A stretch of DNA of 26,762 bases. Source: UBA11606 sp049437325 (lineage in GTDB: Bacteria; Actinomycetota; Acidimicrobiia; Acidimicrobiales; Aldehydirespiratoraceae). Where the stretch lies: the NCBI GenBank assembly GCA_049437325.1, contig JBMTIM010000042.1, forward strand, positions 1-26,762. Direction: 5' to 3'. The translations under genes and the position numbers were made by a program. The notes under the pieces are model-generated. The model saw only the letters and a list, made by a program, of their open reading frames with translations, was not told where the DNA came from and did not search any database. Shown one piece after another: positions 21,022-26,762 of this stretch; position 1 is the first letter of the stretch; every line of letters begins with the position of its first letter.

Positions 21022-22274
21022 GCAGCAACGAGTCCCTCTTCGAACGGGGTCAGGCCGTCATCCCTGGTGGTGTCAACTCACCGGTTCGAGCCTTCGGCTC
21101 AGTCGGCGGCACGCCGTACTTCGTGGAGCGCGCCGAGGGGCCCTTCGTCTTCGATGTCGAGGGCAGGCGTTACATCGACTACGTCCAGAGCTACGGCCCG
21201 AGCATCCTCGGTCATGCCCACCCGGCGATCCTGGCCGCCATCAACGACGCCGCCTCGCGCGGCACCAGCTACGGCGCTCCGACCGAGAACGAGGTTCGAA
21301 TCGCCGAAGAGATGTGCGACCGCGTGGCCGGGATGGAGATGGTGCGGCTGGTGTCGAGCGGCACCGAGGCGGCGATGAGTGCCATCCGCCTTGCGCGGGG
21401 TGCGACCGGTCGCGACAAGATCGTGAAGTTCGCTGGCAACTATCACGGTCACACCGACTCACTGCTGGTCGCTGGCGGCTCCGGTGTGGCGCAACAGGGT
21501 CTCAAGGGCTCAGAGGGTGTCACGTCCGGCGCGATCGCCGACACCATCGTGGCGCCGTACAACGTGATACCTGAACTCGACGAGTCGATCGCTGTTGTCT
21601 GTGTCGAACCGGTGGCAGCCAACATGGGTCTGGTCGCGCCGGCAGCCGGGTTTCTCGAGGGTCTTCGTGCTGCATGCGACCGTGTCGGTGCGCTGCTGTT
21701 GTTCGACGAGGTCATCACCGGTTTTCGACTCTGCCGGGGTGGCTCGGCAGAGTGGTTCGGTGTCCAGCCCGACGTCTGGTGTTTCGGCAAGGTCATCGGG
21801 GGCGGACTACCGATGGGCGCGTTCGGTGCCAGCCGAACGGTCATGAGCAACCTGGCTCCGCTCGGCGGCGTGTACCAGGCCGGAACACTGTCGGGGAACC
21901 CGCTGGCGACCGCCGCCGGGCTCGCGGCACTGAGTCACCTCACCATCGAGGCCTACGAGCAGCTCACCGAGATCGCCACTCGGCTCCAGCAGGGGATGCT
22001 CGATGCGTTTGCGACGGCCGGAGTCAGCGCAGTGGTGCCGAGAGTCGGACCGCTGCTGGGGCTCTTCTTCACCGACACCGAGCCACACGACTTCGACTCT
22101 GCCAAGGCTGCGGCCGACAACGGCATGTACCCGCGATTCTTCCACGGGATGCTCGACCGGGGCATCGCGCTCGCTCCCGGTGCCTATGAGGCCATCTTCC
22201 CGTCCCTTGCGCACGGTCCGACCGAGATCGACGCCACGATCGAGGCGGTCGCCGAAGTGGCCGCAACCCTCTGA
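21018..22274 (+). CDS. hemL: Glutamate-1-semialdehyde 2,1-aminomutase
   Basis: A 418-residue PLP enzyme (class III aminotransferase fold) that converts glutamate-1-semialdehyde, the HemA product, into 5-aminolevulinate, the HemB substrate. The N-terminus PGGVNSPVRAF is highly characteristic. SSGTEAAMSAIRLARG, FAGNYHGHTD, LLLFDEVITGFR and the PLP lysine Lys258 in CFGKVIGGGLPMGAFG follow, then GTLSGNPLATAAG. The GTG start overlaps the hemB stop (GTGA), as in hemC/hemD. Confidence 0.97.
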   Translation: MSSNESLFERGQAVIPGGVNSPVRAFGSVGGTPYFVERAEGPFVFDVEGRRYIDYVQSYGPSILGHAHPAILAAINDAASRGTSYGAPTENEVRIAEEMCDRVAGMEMVRLVSSGTEAAMSAIRLARGATGRDKIVKFAGNYHGHTDSLLVAGGSGVAQQGLKGSEGVTSGAIADTIVAPYNVIPELDESIAVVCVEPVAANMGLVAPAAGFLEGLRAACDRVGALLLFDEVITGFRLCRGGSAEWFGVQPDVWCFGKVIGGGLPMGAFGASRTVMSNLAPLGGVYQAGTLSGNPLATAAGLAALSHLTIEAYEQLTEIATRLQQGMLDAFATAGVSAVVPRVGPLLGLFFTDTEPHDFDSAKAAADNGMYPRFFHGMLDRGIALAPGAYEAIFPSLAHGPTEIDATIEAVAEVAATL

Positions 22275-22282
22275 GCGACGAG

Positions 22283-23020
22283 ATGTCCAAGAACCGGATG
22301 CTGATCGTTGGGTGCGGTGTGGTGGTGGCGGTCGTTGTCGCTGCGTGGTTCGTCGTGTTCGGCGGTGACACCCCCGATGCCGTGGATGTTGCTGCCGCCG
22401 ACGCGCAACTCGACGAAGTGCTCGGCGCCACCGACGTCATCGGCGCAGCACCGTTCGACGGTGAGGTCGACGGTGTATGGATCATCGACGACGAGATCGG
22501 AGAGTTCGACTTCGAGACGGCGAGCGGCAGTTTCGCCGGCTTTCGGGTCGATGAGGAGCTGACGGTGGGGTCGGTCGTCGCAGTCGGCCGCTCCGGTGGC
22601 GTGACTGGATCGCTGACGATCGAGGCCGGCCAGCTGGTCGCCACCGAAGTCATCGTCGACATGAACGCGATCGTGTCGAACGACAGCCGCCGCGAGGGTG
22701 CGATCCGCCGGGCTGTCGGTGCGTCGACCAACCCGACTGCGAGATTCGTGCTCGACGACCCGGTCGATCTGCCGGACGGACTCGCCAACGGCGAGGTCAT
22801 CCGCGTCGAGATCTCGGGACAACTCACGGTCAACGGGGTGACCAACCCCACGAAACTTGTGATCGACGCAGTGGTGCGCGACGACGGGTACGGCGTCATC
22901 ACCGGGTCGACGGACATCGTGTTCGACGAGTTCGGCGTGACGCCACCGAGTGCCCCGATCGTCGTGTCGGTCGACGACACCGGCATCATCGAATTCCAGT
23001 TGGTGGTCGCCAGGGGCTGA
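22283..23020 (+). CDS. YceI-family protein with N-terminal membrane anchor
   Basis: A 245-residue protein with a hydrophobic span at residues 6-27 (MLIVGCGVVVAVVVAAWFVV), then an outside domain. That domain has the YceI pattern: GVWIIDDEIGEFDFE, VTGSLTIEAGQLVATEVIVDMNAI, TARFVLDDPVDLP, VEISGQLTVNGVTNPTKLVIDA. YceI proteins are lipocalin-like barrels that bind isoprenoid or other lipids. IVGC resembles a lipobox but comes very early and is followed by more hydrophobic residues, so a membrane anchor is more likely than a lipoprotein. It begins 8 nt after hemL and probably belongs to the hemB-hemL mRNA. A link to haem or quinone lipids is speculative. Confidence 0.88.
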   Translation: MSKNRMLIVGCGVVVAVVVAAWFVVFGGDTPDAVDVAAADAQLDEVLGATDVIGAAPFDGEVDGVWIIDDEIGEFDFETASGSFAGFRVDEELTVGSVVAVGRSGGVTGSLTIEAGQLVATEVIVDMNAIVSNDSRREGAIRRAVGASTNPTARFVLDDPVDLPDGLANGEVIRVEISGQLTVNGVTNPTKLVIDAVVRDDGYGVITGSTDIVFDEFGVTPPSAPIVVSVDDTGIIEFQLVVARG

Positions 23021-23052
23021 TCCATCCCGACGAGGTCCGCTCGAGTTCCAAC

Positions 23053-23058
23053 TAGTCT
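23053..23058 (+). promoter_or_regulatory. -10 box TAGTCT of the permease-like stub (leaderless type)
   Basis: TAGTCT, a 6-nt spacer (CCGGCG) and ATG at 23065. The presence of an intact box suggests that the stub is, or was, transcribed. Confidence 0.5.
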
Positions 23059-23064
23059 CCGGCG

Positions 23065-23499
23065 ATGGTGAGCTCGAGTGCGGTGCGGCGACTCCGGGCC
23101 GAGGCTCCGATCACGTCGGCGATCGCCCTTGCTGTTGCGTTCGCCCTGGTTCTGCTCGCTTCTGGGCCGATCGTTGCCGACGCCGTCTCGACGAGTTCGC
23201 TGCGGCGATCGTTGGCCGATGCCGGAACGGCCGAAACGGGGATCGTCATCGATGGTCGACTCTGGCTCGACGAGGTCGAGGATGCCGACGCACTGGTCCG
23301 ACGGGCGGTTGCGGCGGCCTTCGCCGAGGTCGACGCCGAGGTGGTGCAGTCCGTGCACGTCTCGGCAAGCTACGCCCTTCCCGATCAACCGAGCGTGAAC
23401 CGCACCGACCTCGTGCGAGTCGGCTGGGTCGAGGAAGTCGAGGAGCATGTCGCCGTCACCGATGGACGGCTCTCGTCGGTGGACCAGGCTGACCTCTAG
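23065..23499 (+). pseudogene. N-terminal fragment resembling an FtsX/MacB-type ABC permease
   Basis: A 144-residue frame. A basic start (SSAVRRLRAEAP) is followed by one membrane helix (ITSAIALAVAFALVLLASGPIVADAV) and then an outside part (SLRRSLADAGTAETGIVIDGR...EEHVAVTDGRLSSVDQADL). Large FtsX-like permeases begin like this, with one helix and a periplasmic domain; the end here, at HVAVTDGRL, falls in the middle of such a domain. No further helices or permease C-terminus follow, since the convergent pgi gene begins at once and the two stop codons share CTAG. It is either a truncated gene or a small membrane protein in its own right. The stop is clean and the promoter looks intact, so a functional single-span protein is possible. 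Confidence 0.5.
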
Positions 23500-25133
23500 C
23501 GGCGCCGCATCGACCGGTACCGCTCGATGAGGGCGTTGGTGCTTGCATCGTGCGCAAGCTCGGGTGCTGCGTCGGCTGTGAGCTCGGGGATCATCGCCGT
23601 CGCAAGGCTTTTGCCAAGCTCGACCCCCCATTGATCGAAGCTGTTGATACCCCAGACGACGCCCTGGGTGAACACGTGGTGCTCGTACAGCGCAACGAGT
23701 TGACCGAGCAGCGACGGCGTGAGGGCGGGGGCCATGATGGTGGTCGACGGTCGGTTGCCGGGAAACGTCCGGTGCGACACGAGCGTCGGATCTGGTTCGG
23801 TTTCGGCCACCTCGGCGGCGTTCTTGCCGAACGCAAGCGCTTCGCTCTGGGCGAGACAGTTCGCCACCAAGAGGTCGTGGTGAGCTTCGATGCCCACGAA
23901 TGCACCATTGCGGTGATCAGGCGCGGCGAACACGATGAAGTCGGCCGGCACAACTGTTGTGCCTTGGTGGAGCAGCTGATGAAAGGAGTGTTGGCCATTG
24001 GTGCCCGGTTCCCCCCAGATGACTGGACCGGTCTCGTACGTCACGGGGTCGCCGTCGAGCCGGACCCGCTTGCCGTTGCTTTCCATGTCGAGTTGCTGGA
24101 GGTACGCCGGGAATCGGTGCAGGGCCCGCGAATAGGGGAGGATCACGCGACTCTGCAGTCCGCAGAACGTCCGATACCAGACGGCGATCAGTCCGAGCAG
24201 TGCGGGCACGTTCTCGGCGAGCGGTGCCGACGCGAAGTGTTCGTCGACGGTTCGAAACCCGGCGAGCATCTCGCGAAACCTGGCAGCACCGATTGCGATC
24301 ATCAGGGAAAGCCCGATCGCCGAGTCGAGCGAGTATCGGCCTCCGACCCAATCCCAGAAGCCGAACATGTTGTCGGTGTCGATCCCGAAGCTTGTCACCT
24401 CGGCGGCGTTGGTCGACACCGCAACGAAGTGCGTCGCAACGGCCTCATCTCCCAAGGCATCGGTGAGCCAGGCCCGAGCCGAGCGTGCGTTGGCGAGGGT
24501 TTCCTGGGTCGTGAATGTCTTCGACGAGATCACGAAGAGCGTCGTGGCCGGATCGAGGTCGGCCAGGGTCGCAACCAGATCACTGCCGTCGACATTGCTG
24601 ACGAAGCGGCACTCGAGCCGCGGGTGACGAAAGGCAGCGAGCGCTTCGTAGGCCATGACGGGCCCGAGATCCGATCCACCGATTCCAATATTCACCACGG
24701 TGTCGACCGGGCGTCCCGTCGCACCGAGCCAGTCGCCCTTCCGGACCCGCTCGCTGAACGTGGCCATCCGGTCCAGCACTGCCCGCACGGCTGGCATGAC
24801 GTCTTCGCCGTCGACCATGACGGTGGCGTCGAGGGGAGCTCGCAGTGCGGTGTGCAGCACGGCCCGATCCTCGGTCGTGTTGATGCGGTCCCCGCGCATC
24901 ATGGCGGCGATCTTGGCGGTGAGTTCGGACTGCGCTGCGAGGGCAAGGAGGTCGTCGACGATGGCCGGTGTGAGCAACTGCTTCGACCAGTCGACCGTCA
25001 TGTCGCCGCACGAGTGCGTCATCCGATCGACCCGGTCGGGGTCGGTGCCGAAGAGCTGGCGGAGGTCCAACCGCTTGACGGTCGCAGCGTGCTGTTCCAA
25101 CGAGCGCCAAGCATGCGTCTTGGTGAGGTCCAC
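23496..25133 (-). CDS. pgi: Glucose-6-phosphate isomerase
   Basis: A 545-residue cytoplasmic enzyme that interconverts glucose 6-phosphate and fructose 6-phosphate. It is of the long (E. coli-like) type. VNIGIGGSDLGPVM and FVISSKTFTTQETLANA bind the phosphate. DWVGGRYSLDSAIGLSL and IWGEPGTNGQHSFHQLLHQG follow, and signature 2 is VVWGINSFDQWGVELGK with the catalytic lysine. GTG 25133 is chosen because the family's N-terminus begins there (VDLTKTHAWRSLEQH) and CAGACT ends 6 nt upstream; the frame continues upstream through the divergent region without support. It is a single gene, divergent from the dehydrogenase. Confidence 0.96.
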   Translation of the reverse strand: MDLTKTHAWRSLEQHAATVKRLDLRQLFGTDPDRVDRMTHSCGDMTVDWSKQLLTPAIVDDLLALAAQSELTAKIAAMMRGDRINTTEDRAVLHTALRAPLDATVMVDGEDVMPAVRAVLDRMATFSERVRKGDWLGATGRPVDTVVNIGIGGSDLGPVMAYEALAAFRHPRLECRFVSNVDGSDLVATLADLDPATTLFVISSKTFTTQETLANARSARAWLTDALGDEAVATHFVAVSTNAAEVTSFGIDTDNMFGFWDWVGGRYSLDSAIGLSLMIAIGAARFREMLAGFRTVDEHFASAPLAENVPALLGLIAVWYRTFCGLQSRVILPYSRALHRFPAYLQQLDMESNGKRVRLDGDPVTYETGPVIWGEPGTNGQHSFHQLLHQGTTVVPADFIVFAAPDHRNGAFVGIEAHHDLLVANCLAQSEALAFGKNAAEVAETEPDPTLVSHRTFPGNRPSTTIMAPALTPSLLGQLVALYEHHVFTQGVVWGINSFDQWGVELGKSLATAMIPELTADAAPELAHDASTNALIERYRSMRRR

Positions 25134-25139
25134 CGTTCC

Positions 25140-25145
25140 AGTCTG
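25140..25145 (-). promoter_or_regulatory. -10 box CAGACT of pgi (leaderless type)
   Basis: Minus-strand CAGACT, a 6-nt spacer (GGAACG) and GTG at 25133. It keeps A2 and T6 of the local consensus. The 100-bp divergent region to the dehydrogenase gene holds nothing else I can name. Confidence 0.42.
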
Positions 25146-25220
25146 GCGTTCACGAACCGTCGGCCCGGTGACCCATGGCCACCGACCCGCCCCGATCGGC
25201 CGACCGTGTCCGGGGTGTGA

Positions 25221-25226
25221 CAAGCT
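25221..25226 (+). promoter_or_regulatory. -10 box CAAGCT of the dehydrogenase gene
   Basis: CAAGCT, a 7-nt spacer (CGTGTTC) and GTG at 25234. It favours this start over the in-frame GTG at 25228, which is only one base from the box. Confidence 0.38.
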
Positions 25227-25233
25227 CGTGTTC

Positions 25234-26220
25234 GTGCCACAGATCGCACTGACCGAGATCGAGTCGACCGTCGCCGTCGCACTCCAAGCCCACGGGGCGA
25301 CGCCTGCGGTTGCTGCGTCGGTCGCCCGAGCGGTGCGGACGGCCGAGGCCAAGGGCAACAAGATCTGCGGCCTCTATTACGTCGAGTCGTACTGCCGACA
25401 GCTGGTGTCGGGTCGTGTGAACGGCACCGTCGAGCCGGTCGTCACCCATGCGAAGGCGGGTGCTGTGCGTGTCGACGCCCGGTTCGGCTTCGCTCAGCCC
25501 GCATTCTCGGCGGGGTTCGACGAGGCGGTCGGTGCGGCGAAAGACGGCGGCGTGTGCGGGTACTCGATCGAACACAGCCACACGTGTACGTCGCTGGGCT
25601 ACTTCACCGAGCAGTTCGCCGAAGCCGGTCTGATCGCCATCGGTGCCACCAATTCCACAGCGCGCGTTGCGCCCCCGGGGGGCATGAAACCACTGCTCGG
25701 GACCAATCCGTTCGCGATGGCGGTCCCCGGCCGCGACGGGGGCGTCGCCTTCCAGTGGGACTTTTCCACGAGTGCTGTGGCGCTGGGCAAGATCACGATG
25801 GCGGCCGCTGCCGAGGAGTCGATCCCCCTTGGTTGGGCGGTGGATGCGAACGGCGAACCCACCACCGATCCCCATGCCGCCCTCCAGGGCTCGCTCGTGT
25901 CTGCCGGTGGGTACAAGGGGTACGGGATCGGCCTGATGGTCGAAGTCCTGGCGTCGGCACTGACGGCAGGGGTCTCGAGCTGGGACATGGAGCCGCTGAA
26001 GGCGGTCGAGGGAGGCCCCCATGACCTCGGCCAGTTCTACGTGCTGATCGACCCGGGCGGGTATGCGGGTGCTGGCTTCCACGACCGCATCGAGGCACTG
26101 GTCGCAACCGTCGCCGAACAGCCGGCTGCTCGCCTTCCTGGCGTACCGACCGCCTTGCCCGAGGCGGTGGATGTCGATCACGCAACCTGGAGTCTCATAC
26201 AGGGGCTCGCCACTCGCTGA
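25234..26220 (+). CDS. Ldh2-family malate/L-lactate dehydrogenase-like oxidoreductase, Cys for catalytic His
   Basis: A 328-residue NAD(P)-dependent enzyme of the malate/L-lactate/ureidoglycolate dehydrogenase family (Ldh_2). Recognisable segments: TNSTARVAPPGGMKPLLGTNPFAMAVP, WDFSTSAVALGKITMAA, IPLGWAVDANGEPTTDP and GGYKGYGIGLMVEVLASAL. In most members the N-terminal motif reads DxRGxxSHG, with the His thought to take part in catalysis. Here it reads AKGNKICGLYY, with Ile44-Cys45-Gly46 at that place. The reading frame is clear there. The second His-containing site is present (EHSHTCTSLGYF). Activity on a normal keto acid may be changed or lost. Substrate unknown. It is a single gene divergent from pgi. 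Confidence 0.83.
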   Translation: MPQIALTEIESTVAVALQAHGATPAVAASVARAVRTAEAKGNKICGLYYVESYCRQLVSGRVNGTVEPVVTHAKAGAVRVDARFGFAQPAFSAGFDEAVGAAKDGGVCGYSIEHSHTCTSLGYFTEQFAEAGLIAIGATNSTARVAPPGGMKPLLGTNPFAMAVPGRDGGVAFQWDFSTSAVALGKITMAAAAEESIPLGWAVDANGEPTTDPHAALQGSLVSAGGYKGYGIGLMVEVLASALTAGVSSWDMEPLKAVEGGPHDLGQFYVLIDPGGYAGAGFHDRIEALVATVAEQPAARLPGVPTALPEAVDVDHATWSLIQGLATR

Positions 26221-26275
26221 TCCCTGCGCCGCTGCATGTGCATGTCGACGGGGCCACACCACAGGGGCCCGACCA

Positions 26276-26762
26276 CTACGACGTGAAGACCGTGCCGAAG
26301 AGTCGAAGCCAGTTGCCGCCGAGGATCTTGTTGCGATCGTCGTCGGAGAATCCCACCTCGGTCAGACCCTCGGCCAGATTCGGAAAGTCCTTCGGTCCCT
26401 GAAACCAGTCGAACCAGTCGGGGAACTCGGGGATCTCGCTCGGCTTGGCTGGACGGTCCCATCGGCCGCTTCGCATCCACCCGAGTGCGTCGGGCGCCCA
26501 GCCGAGTACGGCATCGGTACCGATCGCAACGTGGTCGATGCCGATCTGTTCGGCCAGGTCGTAGAGCATGCCGCAGTACTCGTTGCGCGTTGTGCCGGCC
26601 CCCCCTGCGAAGAGTGGGTAGAAGGTGCAACCGATGATGCCGCCCCGGGCCGCAACGGCCTCGATGAGATCCATCGGCTTGTTCCGAGGTGCCTCACAGA
26701 ACGAGGAGGGATTCCCATGGGTGATGGCGATCGGGTTCTGCGACCCCCCGCCGGCGGGCCGG
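26276..26762 (-). CDS. Membrane dipeptidase (renal dipeptidase family M19), 3' part
   Basis: The C-terminal roughly 160 residues of a protein that starts beyond the right edge. In order: NPIAITHGNPSSFCEAPRN, MDLIEAVAARGGIIGCTFYP, a segment with IDHVAIGTDAVLGW, and the end GFSDDDRNKILGGNWLRLFGTVF. The ITHGNP...PRN block, GGIIG, the HVAIGTD strand and the final KILGGNWLRLF are the order seen in the M19/renal dipeptidase family, zinc amidohydrolases that cleave dipeptides and related amides. The metal ligands lie partly outside the window, so activity cannot be judged. It is convergent with the dehydrogenase gene; the 55-bp gap holds a weak GGGCC/GGCCC inverted repeat. Confidence 0.85.
   Translation of the reverse strand, partial: RPAGGGSQNPIAITHGNPSSFCEAPRNKPMDLIEAVAARGGIIGCTFYPLFAGGAGTTRNEYCGMLYDLAEQIGIDHVAIGTDAVLGWAPDALGWMRSGRWDRPAKPSEIPEFPDWFDWFQGPKDFPNLAEGLTEVGFSDDDRNKILGGNWLRLFGTVFTS

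Noticed and set aside
22298..22315. Lipobox IVGC in the YceI-like protein.
   Set aside because: It comes after only about ten residues and is followed by a long hydrophobic run, which fits a membrane anchor better than a lipoprotein signal.
26250..26272. GGGCC/GGCCC repeat between the dehydrogenase and dipeptidase genes as a terminator.
   Set aside because: A 5-bp stem without a T-tract is not enough support.
1..26762. CRISPR array, insertion sequence, prophage, toxin-antitoxin or restriction system.
   Set aside because: I found no regularly spaced repeats, transposase or integrase motifs, or nuclease/methylase genes; base and codon use look even throughout.

Overview
The window is GC-rich (roughly two-thirds G+C by eye) and densely coded. 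GTG starts are frequent and genes are packed with 1-4 bp overlaps. The gene set points to an actinobacterium: an MshA-type mycothiol glycosyltransferase next to a YbjN-like protein, a rex-hemA-hemC-hemD cluster as known from Streptomyces, and an RsiG-like anti-sigma factor. The compact layout and leaderless -10 boxes would fit the Acidimicrobiia (Ilumatobacter-type) lineage, but that placement is inference and was not tested.

Layout. 1-460 (minus): 5' part of a TPR (TTC38-like) gene, a rho-independent terminator and tRNA-Pro(CGG). 510-3065: a diverged response regulator (minus) faces an operon of STAS anti-anti-sigma factor, small acidic protein and AarF/UbiB kinase-like protein. 3046-4205 (minus): histidine phosphatase and a YgjP-type metallopeptidase. 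4337-6870: MoaD/ThiS-like carrier, RsiG-like c-di-GMP-responsive anti-sigma factor, MshA and YbjN-like protein. 6985-8790: proC, then a SAM hydrolase gene coupled to a 28-residue membrane peptide missed by ordinary ORF calling. 8787-11286 (minus): secreted CAP-domain protein and an ABC-2 exporter pair. 11338-13814: acyl-CoA synthetase coupled to a beta-propeller glycosidase-like protein. 13868-19973: rex, hemA, hemC, a hemD-GNAT fusion, a HAD phosphatase and a carbamoylase-family amidase. 20041-23020: hemB, hemL and a YceI-like protein. 23065-23499: a stub that looks like the first part of an FtsX-type permease. 23496-25133 (minus): pgi. 25234-26220: an Ldh2-family dehydrogenase. 26276-26762 (minus): 3' part of a membrane dipeptidase gene.

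How the genes work together. HemA, HemL, HemB, HemC and HemD make uroporphyrinogen III from glutamyl-tRNA. Rex probably links this pathway to the NADH/NAD+ ratio through an operator that overlaps its own -35 box. Regulatory genes are abundant (Rex, RsiG-like, STAS, receiver domain), but the sigma factor and kinase partners are outside the window.

Most striking signals: (1) nearly every first gene of a transcription unit has a TANNNT-like hexamer ending 6-8 nt before the start codon, a strong sign of leaderless transcription; (2) an RsiG-like protein with one exact and one near-exact c-di-GMP motif; (3) a HemD-GNAT fusion; (4) a near-perfect Rex operator; (5) a leaderless 15-codon reading frame just upstream of hemA; (6) a 28-residue membrane peptide overlapping the SAM hydrolase gene; (7) an Ldh2-family enzyme with Cys in place of the usual SHG histidine. 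I see no phage, insertion sequence, CRISPR array or classical defence island.
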